A stretch of DNA of 64,000 nucleotides from Microbispora hainanensis (lineage in GTDB: Bacteria > Actinomycetota > Actinomycetes > Streptosporangiales > Streptosporangiaceae), in contig NZ_VIRM01000003.1 of assembly GCF_006874475.1 (NCBI RefSeq), positions 239,769 to 303,768 on the forward strand, given 5' to 3'. The notes below the pieces were generated by a model. It saw only the letters and a program-made list of their open reading frames with translations, was not told the DNA's origin and did not search any database. Every line of letters begins with the position of its first letter. Position 1 is the first letter of the stretch. Shown here piece after piece: positions 17,598-26,205 of the stretch. Both the position numbers and the translations under genes were made by a program.

Positions 17598-19079
17598 ATG
17601 GTGACTTTTCGTGCTCTTGGACCGTTCGAAGCGGTTTCCGACGGCGAGACGCTCGACCTGGGCGGCCAGCGGCAACAGGCCGTGCTCGCCCGGCTGATCG
17701 TGGCCGGAGGACGCGCCGTGCCGGTGAGCGTGCTGATCGACGAGCTGTGGCCCGGCGAGCCGCCCGCCCAGGCGCTGTCCACGATCCAGGGGTACGTGTC
17801 CCGGCTGCGGCGGGCGCTCGAACCGAACCGCGCACCGCGTGAGGAGGCCGGCGTCCTGGTGTCGGCCCCGCCCGGCTACGCGCTGCGCGCGGACGTCGAG
17901 GACGTGGACTGCTGGCACTTCGAGCACCTGGTCAAGAGCGACCACGAGGGCCCGGCCGCGACGCTGCAGCGGATGGAGACGGCCCTCGCCCTGTGGCGCG
18001 GGCCCGCGCTCGCCGGGTTCCAGGAGCTGACCTGGGCGCAGACCGAGGCCACGCGGCTCGACCAGCTTCGCCTGCTCGCCGTGGAGCGCCGCGCGGACGC
18101 CGCCCTGCGGCTGGGCCGTACGGGCCCGATGATCCCCGACCTGGAGGCGCACGCGTCGGCCCACCCGCTGCGGGAGGAGGCCTGGCGGCTGCTGGCGCTC
18201 GCGCTCTACCGCGCCGGGCGGCAGGGTGACGCGCTCGGCGCGCTGCGCCGGGCCCGGGTCGCGCTGCGCGACGAGCTCGGGCTCGACCTCGGCCCGGCCC
18301 TGCAGCGGCTGGAGCAGGACATCCTCGTCCAGGCGGAGCATCTGGACGCCCCCGGCCCGGCCGCCGACGCGCCGCCGGACGGGCCGTCCGGGCCGGTGAC
18401 GACGGCGGGGGCCACCTCCGTCGTGGCGGCTCTGCGCGTGCTGATCGCCGACGACCAGGCGCTGGTGCGCACCGGTCTCAAGGTGATCCTCGACAGCGAG
18501 CCGGGGCTCGACCTCGTCGGCGAGGCGGAGAACGGCGAGCAGGCGATCGCGCTCGTCCAGTCGGTGCGGCCCGACGTGGTGCTCATGGACATCCAGATGC
18601 CGCGCCTGGACGGCCTGGCGGCGGCCCGGCGGATCCTCGCGGCGGAGGCGCCGCCGAAGGTGATCATGATGACCACCTTCGGCACCGACGAGAACCTCTA
18701 CGCCGCGCTGCGGGCCGGGGTGAGCGGCTTCGTGCTGAAGACATCGGCGCCCGAGCAGCTCATCGCGGCGGTCCGGGCGGCCGTGGCGGGCGACGCGCTG
18801 CTCGACCCGGCGGTCACCACCCACCTCATCGCGGCGTTCGCGGGCCGGCGCGACCCGGCGGCGCCGGAAGGGCTGTCCGACTCCGACATCGACCTGATCA
18901 AGCTCGTCGCCCGGGGCTTCACCAACCGGCAGATCGCGATGACGCTGGCCGTTCCGGAGCAGGAGGTCGCCGACGAGGTCAGGGCGCTGCTGCGCGGCCT
19001 CGGCCTGGTCGACCGCGCCCAGCTCGTGGTCCTCGCGTACGAAAGAGGGCTGGTCAGCCCCGGCTCGCCCGGCGCCTGA
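17598..19079 (+). CDS. Hybrid regulator: SARP (OmpR-type wHTH + BTAD) fused to receiver and LuxR-type HTH
   Basis: 493 residues with four parts in order. Residues 1-85 are an OmpR-like winged helix (VTFRALGPFEAV, LIDELWPGEPP, IQGYVSRLRRAL). Residues 90-245 are a bacterial transcriptional activation domain. A receiver follows from about 280, with the acidic pocket ADDQ, phospho-acceptor Asp near 331 in VVLMDIQMP, the MMTTF Thr and the VLKT Lys. A C-terminal LuxR/NarL-type HTH begins near 427 and looks degenerate, with ADEV where TVKTHV is usual. The protein would bind DNA under control of phosphorylation, most likely by the kinase just upstream. ATG 17598 is used; no ribosome site is obvious. 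Confidence 0.85.
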   Translation: MVTFRALGPFEAVSDGETLDLGGQRQQAVLARLIVAGGRAVPVSVLIDELWPGEPPAQALSTIQGYVSRLRRALEPNRAPREEAGVLVSAPPGYALRADVEDVDCWHFEHLVKSDHEGPAATLQRMETALALWRGPALAGFQELTWAQTEATRLDQLRLLAVERRADAALRLGRTGPMIPDLEAHASAHPLREEAWRLLALALYRAGRQGDALGALRRARVALRDELGLDLGPALQRLEQDILVQAEHLDAPGPAADAPPDGPSGPVTTAGATSVVAALRVLIADDQALVRTGLKVILDSEPGLDLVGEAENGEQAIALVQSVRPDVVLMDIQMPRLDGLAAARRILAAEAPPKVIMMTTFGTDENLYAALRAGVSGFVLKTSAPEQLIAAVRAAVAGDALLDPAVTTHLIAAFAGRRDPAAPEGLSDSDIDLIKLVARGFTNRQIAMTLAVPEQEVADEVRALLRGLGLVDRAQLVVLAYERGLVSPGSPGA

Positions 19080-19129
19080 CCCTTATCGTCGCTTTGACGA
19101 CAAAGAATCGGACACTTTAGGGTGGGACC

Positions 19130-20878
19130 GTGGCTCAACTGCGTATCGCCCTTGCCCAGACCAATCCGATCGTCGGTGACATCGCCGGCAACGCCGACAT
19201 GCTCGTCGAGTGGACCCGCAGGGCCGCCGGGCGCGGCGCGCACCTCGTGGTGTTCCCCGAGATGTTCCTGACCGGCTACCCCGCCGAGGATCTGGTGCTC
19301 CGCTCGTCGTTCGTGGAGGCGTCGATCACGACGCTGTCGAAGACGGCCGCGCGGCTCGCCGACGAGGGGCTCGGCGATCTCCCCGTCGTGGTGGGCTACC
19401 TCGACCGGGCCGACCTCGCCCCGCGCGTGGGCCAGCCCAAGGGCGCCCCGCTCGACGCGGTCGCCCTGCTCCACGAGGGCCGGGTGGTGACGAAGTCGGC
19501 CAAGCACCACCTGCCGAACTACGGGGTGTTCGACGAGTATCGCTACTTCGTGCGCGGTGACCGCCTGCCGATCTTCCGCCTGCACGGCGTGGACGTCGCC
19601 GTGGCCGTGTGCGAGGACCTGTGGCAGGACGGCGGGCCCGTGTCGGTGGTCGCCGAGGCCGGCGCCGGCCTGCTCGTCGTCCCCAACGGCTCGCCGTACG
19701 AGACGAACAAGGACGACGTGCGGCTGGAGCTGTGCGCGCGGCGGGCCCGCGAGGCGGGCTGCGCGCTCGCGTACGTGAACATGCTCGGCGGGCAGGACGA
19801 GCTGGTCTTCGACGGCGACTCGCTCATCGTGGACGCCTCCGGGGAGCTGGTCGCCCGCGCGCCGCAGTTCGAGGAGGACCTGTTCGTCACCGACCTGGAG
19901 CTTCCGGAGGGCACGGGCGAGCTCGGCGAGTCGCGCCACGACGCGCACGACGGCACCGTCATCACCGTCGAGCGGGTGCTGCTGTCGGCCGCGCCGGTCG
20001 AGCCGTACGAGCCGGAGACGCCGGTCGTCGCCGAGCGGCTGGACGACCTGGCCGAGATCTACCAGGCGCTCGTGCTCGGCGTGCGCGACTACGTGCGCAA
20101 GAACGAATTCCGCTCGGTCATCCTCGGCCTGTCCGGCGGCATCGACTCCGCCCTCGTCGCCACGATCGCCGCCGACGCGATCGGGCCCGAGCGGGTGCAC
20201 GTCGTGCTGATGCCCTCGCGTTACTCCTCGGACCACTCGATCACCGACGCGGAGGAGCTGGTGCGCCGCCAGGGGCTCCACTCCCGGATGGTGCCGATCG
20301 CCGACATCGTCGCGGCGTTCGAGAAGGAGATCGAGCTGCACGGCCTGGCGGCCGAGAACCTCCAGGCCCGCGTGCGCGGCATGCTGCTGATGAGCCTGTC
20401 GAACGAGCACGGCCACCTGGTGCTGACCACCGGCAACAAGAGCGAGCTGGCCACCGGCTACTCCACCCTGTACGGCGACTCGGCGGGCGGGTTCGCCCCG
20501 ATCAAGGACGTGCTCAAGAGCCTGGTCTGGAAGCTCGCGGAGTGGCGCAACGCCCAGCCGGGGCAGCCTCCGATCCCGGAGAACTCGATCACCAAGGAGC
20601 CGAGCGCCGAGCTGCGGCCCGGCCAGCGCGACACCGACTCGCTCCCGCCCTACGACGTGCTCGACCGGCTGCTGCGCGACTACGTGGAGCGCGACATGGG
20701 CCGCGACGAGCTGATCGCGGCCGGCCACGACCCCGAGCTGGTCACGAAGATCATCCGCCTGGTCGACTCGGCCGAATACAAGCGCCGGCAATACCCCCCG
20801 GGCCCGAAGATCACGCCCAAGAACTTCGGCCGCGACCGCCGCCTGCCCATCACCACCCGCTGGCGCGAGGGCCTCTAG
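19130..20878 (+). CDS. nadE: Glutamine-dependent NAD+ synthetase
   Basis: 582 residues. The N-terminal nitrilase-type glutaminase domain shows the Glu (VVFPEMFLTGYP), Lys (SAKHHLPNYGVFDEYR) and Cys (VAVCEDLWQ) triad. The C-terminal domain has the ATP pyrophosphatase loop LGLSGGIDSALVA and the TTGNKSELATGYSTLYGD block. The enzyme converts deamido-NAD, ATP and glutamine to NAD+ in the cytoplasm. GTG 19130 follows AGGGTGGG. A TTGACG at 19094 could be a -35 element. The stop codon TAG directly abuts the TAG of the convergent permease gene (20878/20879). Confidence 0.95.
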   Translation: MAQLRIALAQTNPIVGDIAGNADMLVEWTRRAAGRGAHLVVFPEMFLTGYPAEDLVLRSSFVEASITTLSKTAARLADEGLGDLPVVVGYLDRADLAPRVGQPKGAPLDAVALLHEGRVVTKSAKHHLPNYGVFDEYRYFVRGDRLPIFRLHGVDVAVAVCEDLWQDGGPVSVVAEAGAGLLVVPNGSPYETNKDDVRLELCARRAREAGCALAYVNMLGGQDELVFDGDSLIVDASGELVARAPQFEEDLFVTDLELPEGTGELGESRHDAHDGTVITVERVLLSAAPVEPYEPETPVVAERLDDLAEIYQALVLGVRDYVRKNEFRSVILGLSGGIDSALVATIAADAIGPERVHVVLMPSRYSSDHSITDAEELVRRQGLHSRMVPIADIVAAFEKEIELHGLAAENLQARVRGMLLMSLSNEHGHLVLTTGNKSELATGYSTLYGDSAGGFAPIKDVLKSLVWKLAEWRNAQPGQPPIPENSITKEPSAELRPGQRDTDSLPPYDVLDRLLRDYVERDMGRDELIAAGHDPELVTKIIRLVDSAEYKRRQYPPGPKITPKNFGRDRRLPITTRWREGL

Positions 20879-21661
20879 CTAGGCCCGCACGTCACGCGTA
20901 CGGACCAGCAGCCAGGCGCCGAGCAACGCCGCGGCGGCCCAGGCGGCCGTCACGCCGAGGCCCTCCCACGGGCCGAGCGGAAGGTCGTCCAGGTGCGTGG
21001 TCGTCTGGACCGCGAGCCCGGCGTTCGCCGGTGTGGCCTGCCAGAGCAGCCGCCGCCAGCCCGGGTCGGCGGCCATGTGCGGGACGAGCGGCAGCACGTA
21101 CAGCAGGCCGCACACCACGCCGGCCGCGGTCGCGGAGTCCCGCACGGCGGTGGCGATCCCGAGGCTGAGCAGGGCGATCAGCGCGAGCTGGAGCACCGTG
21201 CCCGCCGCCGCCCGCAGCGTCGGGCCGTCCGCCAGGGACAGCGGCGGGTGGCCGTTGGCGGCCGTGAACCCGTTGCCCGGCAGGATGAGCCGCGCCGCCA
21301 GCACGGACGCGAGCACCGCGACCGTCCCGGCGGCCAGCGTCAGGCCGGTGAGGACGGCGGCCTTCGCGGCCAGGACCCGGCCCCGGTGCGGCATCGCCGC
21401 GAACGTCGTCGCGATCATGCCGGTGCCGTACTCGCCGGTGACCGCGAACACGGCCAGGACGGCCACGGCCGCCTGGCCCGCCTGGATCCCGGCGAGGCCG
21501 AGCCGGGGGACGTCCTGGTCGCAGCCCGCCGCCGGGCAGGACACGGTCGCGGCCACGGCGGCGCTCGCGGCGGCGGTGAGCACGACGACGGCGGCGGTCA
21601 GCCACGCCGTGCCCGGTGCGGTGCGCGTCTTGGTCCACTCCGCGCGAAGCTCCCGTCTCAC
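20879..21661 (-). CDS. ABC transporter permease subunit
   Basis: 260 residues, about six membrane segments. The opening RRELRAEWTKTRTAPGTAWL is the cytoplasmic start typical of ABC-2-type permeases that work with natA-like ATPases, and TGEYGTGMIATTFAAMPHRGRVLAAK is the coupling-helix region conserved in this group. It is the last gene of a three-gene minus-strand operon with the permease at 21727 and the ATPase at 23307. GTG 21661 follows GGGGGAC. The substrate is unknown; the divergent sensor kinase pair suggests response to a membrane stress or antimicrobial. Confidence 0.8.
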   Translation of the reverse strand: MRRELRAEWTKTRTAPGTAWLTAAVVVLTAAASAAVAATVSCPAAGCDQDVPRLGLAGIQAGQAAVAVLAVFAVTGEYGTGMIATTFAAMPHRGRVLAAKAAVLTGLTLAAGTVAVLASVLAARLILPGNGFTAANGHPPLSLADGPTLRAAAGTVLQLALIALLSLGIATAVRDSATAAGVVCGLLYVLPLVPHMAADPGWRRLLWQATPANAGLAVQTTTHLDDLPLGPWEGLGVTAAWAAAALLGAWLLVRTRDVRA

Positions 21662-21696
21662 GCGTCCCCCTTACTCACCGTGTGTCCCTTGCTCTG

Positions 21697-21747
21697 ACGT
21701 CCGCCCTGCTCATGTGCCGGCCCTGCTCATGCGTCGGCCCTGCTCAT
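21697..21747. repeat. Three tandem 17-bp units across a permease stop codon
   Basis: Units ending in CCCTGCTCAT occur at 21697-21713, 21714-21730 and 21731-21747, exactly 17 bp apart. On the minus strand the middle unit contains the TGA stop of the permease gene (21729-21727). A 17-bp unit shifts the frame, so the gene's last codons come from the duplicated segment. Confidence 0.85.
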
Positions 21748-23310
21748 GCGTACGGCGGCCAGGACGGCGGCGAGCGCGGCGTAGCCGCAGAGAACGGCGA
21801 GCCCGGCGAGGGGCGGCAGCGGATAGTAGCCGCCCTGGGGGCTGTAGTAGCCGAGCACCTGCGCGTACTCCGGGACACTCTGCTGCACCGCGAACCCGGC
21901 CGCCGGAGTGAGCCGCAGCAGCCACCGCGCCACGCCCAGGGGCAGGACGGAGGCGGTGGCGAGAATGTGCGGCACCACGACGAGCCCGGCCACCACGGTG
22001 ACCGCCGCCGCGCCGCGCCGCACCAGGGCGCCGCAGGCGAGGGCGAGGACCGCGACGGCGGCCGTCAGCGCCGCGACACCGGCCACGACCCGCAGCTCGG
22101 TGAACGTGCTCACCGGGAGGACGGCGTTGCCGTTCGCCCGGAGGATGCGCGCGCCGAGGGGCACGGTGAGGGCGGCGGCGGTCAGGCCGGCGGCGAAGGC
22201 CACCGCGCCGATGACCACCGTCTTGGCGGCGAACGCCCGGCCCCGCCGTGGCGCGGCCAGCAGGGTGGTGCGGAACAGGCCCCGCCGGTGTTCCGCGGTG
22301 ACGAACAGCACCGCCACCACCATCACCGCGACCAGCCCGGCGGCCTGGCCGGAGAGCGTGCTCTCGATCCGCATGCCCTCCGTGCTCGGGGCGACGTCGC
22401 CGACCCCGGTGATCGTGAACGTTCCGCCGGACTCGGTGAAGCGGCCCGGGTGGTGGGGTGTCCTGCCGCCGGGCTCGTACGCCACGCCGACGTCGTCGTG
22501 ACTCCACGTGCCGCCCGTCCGGCCCTCCACCCGTCCCTCCAGCCGGACCTGGTCGAAGACGGCGGTCGCCTCGGTGAACCGCACCTGGACGGAGGCGCCG
22601 CCCAGGTTCCCTCTGCTCACCGTCAGGTCGCCCGGGGAGGCCACGAACATCCCGGCCTCCACCGTGGCCGGCAGCCGGGCCGGGCGGGCCGTGCCGACCA
22701 CGATCCACCGCCTGCCGTCGTCGGACTCGTAGCCGGTCAGAGTGCCGCCCGACCGCGTCAGCCGCAGCCAGCGCGGTGACCCCGGCGAAACGCCGCCGGG
22801 CCCGCCCGCGACGTCCTCGGTGAAGTCGTGCTGCATCCGCACGCCGTGCCGGGCGGTGACCATGACCGCGGCGTACGACGCGCCCTCCCGGACGCCGTCC
22901 TTGACCATGATCCCGGCCTTCGCCCACGGCACGACTCCGGCCACGACGTTGCGCACCCCCGGGGTGGCGTCGGGAAGCCGGATCTGCCCGGTCATGGAGT
23001 CGACCCGCACGGTGATCGAGCCGTCGCCGTCCAGCCGGCGGTGGACGAAGAAGAAGCGGTCGCTCACCGCCTCACCGCCCGGCCCGGTCGTGAGCGTGCA
23101 GGCGGTCTCGACGTCGCCCATGCCGCAGGAGGCGTGGCTGCCCGCCGCGGACATCAGCCCCAGCGCCACGACGAGCGCCACGCCGACGGCCATGCCGGCC
23201 ACCCAGCCGCGTACGGTCCTGAACTTGGTCCATTCGGCGTGCACGAGGTGCCGGAAGCCGTCGCGCCCGTTCGCCCCGTGGCCAGTCACGACAGTCGTGG
23301 AGTCCGTCAT
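21727..23310 (-). CDS. ABC transporter permease with DUF1349-like extracellular insert
   Basis: 527 residues. One membrane segment lies at about 35-55 (GWVAGMAVGVALVVALGL). A large outside domain of about 250 residues follows, rich in beta strands, with DGDGSITVRVDSM, GIMVKDG and LTGYESDDGRRWIVVGTA, which resembles the DUF1349 / concanavalin-like fold. About five further membrane segments follow, with the coupling motif FVTAEHRRGLFRTTLLAAP. ATG 23310 overlaps the ATPase stop codon as ATGA, indicating translational coupling. The insert may sense or hold the exported substrate outside the cell; this is inference. Confidence 0.82.
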   Translation of the reverse strand: MTDSTTVVTGHGANGRDGFRHLVHAEWTKFRTVRGWVAGMAVGVALVVALGLMSAAGSHASCGMGDVETACTLTTGPGGEAVSDRFFFVHRRLDGDGSITVRVDSMTGQIRLPDATPGVRNVVAGVVPWAKAGIMVKDGVREGASYAAVMVTARHGVRMQHDFTEDVAGGPGGVSPGSPRWLRLTRSGGTLTGYESDDGRRWIVVGTARPARLPATVEAGMFVASPGDLTVSRGNLGGASVQVRFTEATAVFDQVRLEGRVEGRTGGTWSHDDVGVAYEPGGRTPHHPGRFTESGGTFTITGVGDVAPSTEGMRIESTLSGQAAGLVAVMVVAVLFVTAEHRRGLFRTTLLAAPRRGRAFAAKTVVIGAVAFAAGLTAAALTVPLGARILRANGNAVLPVSTFTELRVVAGVAALTAAVAVLALACGALVRRGAAAVTVVAGLVVVPHILATASVLPLGVARWLLRLTPAAGFAVQQSVPEYAQVLGYYSPQGGYYPLPPLAGLAVLCGYAALAAVLAAVRMSRADA

Positions 23311-24245
23311 GAGGTCGCCGTCCCGTCTCCGGGGGTCGTGGCGCGGAACTCGACCGCGTCCCGGCTCAGCTCCATGTACGCCTCCTCCAGCGACGCGCGG
23401 TGCGCGGCCACCTCGGAGAACGGCACGTCGTTCGCGCCGAGAAGGGCGACGATCCGCCCGGCCTCCAGCCCGGAGACGGTGAGCGTGTCGCGGTCCTGGA
23501 CGGCCACCCTGGCCCCGGCGCGGGCCAGCACCTCCATCGCCTCCGGACGCGCGGTCGTGCGCAGCGTGACCCGCCCGTCGGAGGCGGCGGCGATCAGGTC
23601 GGCGACGCTCGTGTCCGCCACCACCCGTCCCCGGCCCGCGACCACGAGGTGGTCGGCCATGTCCTGCATCTCGCTCATCAGGTGGCTGGACACCAGCACC
23701 GCGCGCCCCTCGGCGGCCAAGGACCGCAGCAGGCCGCGGATCCACACGATGCCCACCGGGTCGAGGCCGTTGACCGGCTCGTCCAGCATGAGGACGGGCG
23801 GATCCCCGAGCAGCGCGGCGGCGATGCCGAGGCGCTGCCGCATGCCGAGCGAGAACCCGCCCGCCCTGCGCCGCGCCACCGCCCCCAGCCCGACCTGCTC
23901 GATCACCTCGTCGACCCGTCGCGCACCCAGTCCCTGGGAGTGGGCCAGCCACAGCAGGTGGTTGCGTGCCGTACGGGAAGGCTGCAGCGCGGCGGCGTCC
24001 AGCAGGGCGCCGACCTGGCACAGAGGAGCCCGCAGGCTCCGGTAGGGCCGGCCGCCGACCAGCGCGGAGCCCTCGTCGGCCGTGTCCAGGCCGAGGATCA
24101 CCCGCATCGTGGTGGACTTGCCCGCGCCGTTGGGCCCGACGAAACCCGTGACCCGGCCCGGCAGCACGGTGAAGGACATCCCGTCCAGCGCCACGGTGGG
24201 GCCGTAGCGCTTACGCAGTCCGATTACTTCGATGGCGGCTCGCAT
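23307..24245 (-). CDS. ABC transporter ATP-binding protein
   Basis: 312 residues. Walker A GPNGAGKSTTM near residue 38, the signature FSLGMRQRLGIAAALLGDP, Walker B PVLMLDEPVNGLDP and the switch His in VLVSSHLMSEM are all intact. The C-terminal 80 residues form the extra domain typical of drug/lantibiotic-type exporters with separate permeases. First gene of the operon 24245-20879, coupled by ATGA to the next permease. Its start faces the histidine kinase gene across 136 bases containing a palindrome (24328-24347). Confidence 0.92.
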   Translation of the reverse strand: MRAAIEVIGLRKRYGPTVALDGMSFTVLPGRVTGFVGPNGAGKSTTMRVILGLDTADEGSALVGGRPYRSLRAPLCQVGALLDAAALQPSRTARNHLLWLAHSQGLGARRVDEVIEQVGLGAVARRRAGGFSLGMRQRLGIAAALLGDPPVLMLDEPVNGLDPVGIVWIRGLLRSLAAEGRAVLVSSHLMSEMQDMADHLVVAGRGRVVADTSVADLIAAASDGRVTLRTTARPEAMEVLARAGARVAVQDRDTLTVSGLEAGRIVALLGANDVPFSEVAAHRASLEEAYMELSRDAVEFRATTPGDGTATS

Positions 24246-24327
24246 GCCCGGCAGGTTAGGCGGCGGCGGGAACGCTCGGCGTCACGGCGGGGAGCGATCT
24301 TCGCCCTCCCCGGCGTGAGGGACCTTC

Positions 24328-24347
24328 CATCCCTCCTGTGAGGGATG
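24328..24347. promoter_or_regulatory. Inverted repeat between ABC operon and divergent two-component genes
   Basis: CATCCCT-N6-AGGGATG, 7-bp perfect arms, in the 136-base gap between the ATPase start (24245) and the kinase start (24382). The position fits an operator for the cognate response regulator. Confidence 0.5.
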
Positions 24348-24381
24348 TCCGAAAAGGGATTGCCTGGGACAATCACCTCCC

Positions 24382-26205
24382 GTGGAGCGAGCGGACGACC
24401 GGAGAGACAGGCGGGGGTGGCCTCCTCGCGCGTGGACATCCGCCCTCCGCGGCCGCGTGCGAGCCGGGACCTCCGCCCGCTCCGCGCAAGGCGGGACCTC
24501 CGCTCTCCCCGTGCAAGGCGAGGTGTCCGTCCTCCGTGCTTTTTTCTTCCGTGCCTTGTTCCTCCGTGCCTTCTTCTTCCGTGCTTCGTACTCGCCCATC
24601 GCGCTGGGTGTGCTCGCTGCCCTGCTCGCCCTGGCGGAAGCGGTCGCACACGCCCGCGGCGCGACGCCGCTCTTGTTCGGACATGCCGCGACGGCGCCAC
24701 CCTTGTTCGAGCACGGCGTGACCGCACCGGTGAGCATGGCCGCGAGCACTGCGGGCACCCCAGTGGATACGGGCATGGGCACGATGGTCATGCCGGTCAC
24801 CGGCCCGGGGACCGATCCCGGCGGGGCGTCACTGCGTCTGGTCGCGTTCGGCCTGCTCGCCCTGGCCACCACGGTGCCGGTCGTGTTCCTGCGGACCCAG
24901 CCGACCGCCGCCGCCCTGGTCGTCGGCGCGGCGGGCGTGCTGTCGTTCACGGCCTTCCGGACGCTCACCGTCGCGGGCGCCGTCGTTGTGGCGGTCGGCC
25001 TCTATCGGCTCGGTCTCATCGGAGCGCGGCGGCTTGGCCTCTTGCTCGCCGCGCCGTACGTCGTGGCGGCGCTGCTCGGCCTGCCCGCCTGGACCCTGCC
25101 CAGAGGGGTTGCGATGCTCGTTCCCGCGGAGGGCGAGACGCGCGTCCTCGTCCTGCTGCTCGCGTGCATCGCCCCGGCGGCGGCTTTGGCCGGAGTCGCC
25201 CGGCGGGCCACCGGTGAGGCCGCGGACAGCCTGGCCGCCCGGCAGGTCATCGCCGGCACCCTCCTGGAGCACACCGCCCGCGGCGAGCGGGCGCGCATCG
25301 CCCGGGAACTGCACGACGTGGTCGCCCACCACATCTCCATGGTGGCCGTGCAGGCGGAGACGGCCCGTGTCGCCGTGCCGGGCATGCCGTCCGCCGGGGC
25401 GGAGCGGCTGCGGGCGATCGGCGACACCGCCCGCGCGGCGCTGACCGAGATGCGGCGCCTGCTCGGCGTGCTGCGCGAGGACGACCGGGAAGGGGCGGCG
25501 GATCTGCGCCCGCAGCCCGGCCTGCGGCCGGCCGAGCTGAACGCGCTGCTCGACGAGGCGCGCGACGCCTCGGGAACGGCCGTGCGCCTCGTTCTCAGCG
25601 GCTCCCCCGCCGTGCTCGATCCCGGCGTCGAGCTCGCCGCCCACCGCATCATCCAGGAGGCGCTCACCAACGCCCGGCGGCACGCACCGGGCGCCGCCGT
25701 GGACGTGGAGCTGCACTACACCCGCGACGCTCTCCGGCTGCACGTACGGGACAACGGCCCAGGCATTCCGCTCTCCTCGGGCACGGCGACCGGCACCGGC
25801 GGGTCCGACGGCCTGCGCGGGCCGGGCGGCGCCGTGATGCCCGTCGCAGCCGTCCCATCCGAAGCCGTGCACCTGCCCGGCGGCATGGCCGGTCACGAAC
25901 TCGCCGGACAGCAATCGGCCGAACATGAATCGGCCGGTCACGGATTCGCCCGACACGAGTGGGCGCGACACGGATCGGCCGGTCACGGGTTGGCCGGTCA
26001 CGGGTTGGCCGGGATGCGGGAACGGGCCGCCGCCGTCGGTGGCGAACTGCGCATCGGCTCCGCGGCCGGCGGCGGATTCGTCGTGGAGGCGTGTCTCCCC
26101 CGCCTTCCGGATGCCGATGACTTCCAGGCCTCCGGCGCTCCCGGCGGTCCTGACCGCTGGTGGGGCCCTGCCGCACCCGCCGGCCCTGCGGGAGGACGTC
26201 CGTGA
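24382..26205 (+). CDS. Sensor histidine kinase, NarL/DesK-type, with repeat-rich insertions
   Basis: 607 residues from GTG 24382; a GTG at 24523 with AAGGCGAG before it would remove an Arg/Ala-rich, unlikely N-terminus. Four to six membrane segments are followed by RIARELHDVVAHHISMV (His near 311) and QEALTNARRHAPG (N box). The DNGPGIPL box is separated from GLAGMRERAAAVGGEL by about 65 residues of His/Gly/Ala-rich repeats (units like AGHGLAGHG) that are absent from relatives. Another DNA repeat near 24543-24590 encodes three FFRA-like units before the first helix. The stop overlaps the response regulator start as GTGA. Confidence 0.85.
   Translation: MERADDRRDRRGWPPRAWTSALRGRVRAGTSARSAQGGTSALPVQGEVSVLRAFFFRALFLRAFFFRASYSPIALGVLAALLALAEAVAHARGATPLLFGHAATAPPLFEHGVTAPVSMAASTAGTPVDTGMGTMVMPVTGPGTDPGGASLRLVAFGLLALATTVPVVFLRTQPTAAALVVGAAGVLSFTAFRTLTVAGAVVVAVGLYRLGLIGARRLGLLLAAPYVVAALLGLPAWTLPRGVAMLVPAEGETRVLVLLLACIAPAAALAGVARRATGEAADSLAARQVIAGTLLEHTARGERARIARELHDVVAHHISMVAVQAETARVAVPGMPSAGAERLRAIGDTARAALTEMRRLLGVLREDDREGAADLRPQPGLRPAELNALLDEARDASGTAVRLVLSGSPAVLDPGVELAAHRIIQEALTNARRHAPGAAVDVELHYTRDALRLHVRDNGPGIPLSSGTATGTGGSDGLRGPGGAVMPVAAVPSEAVHLPGGMAGHELAGQQSAEHESAGHGFARHEWARHGSAGHGLAGHGLAGMRERAAAVGGELRIGSAAGGGFVVEACLPRLPDADDFQASGAPGGPDRWWGPAAPAGPAGGRP

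Noticed and set aside
13089..18824. A 1911-codon open frame on the minus strand
   Set aside because: Only the last 321 codons (13089-14054) are a real gene; the remainder is antisense to a histidine kinase, an MFS gene and a SARP hybrid with clear domains, and its composition is Arg/Gly/Pro-rich as expected for shadow frames in high-GC DNA.
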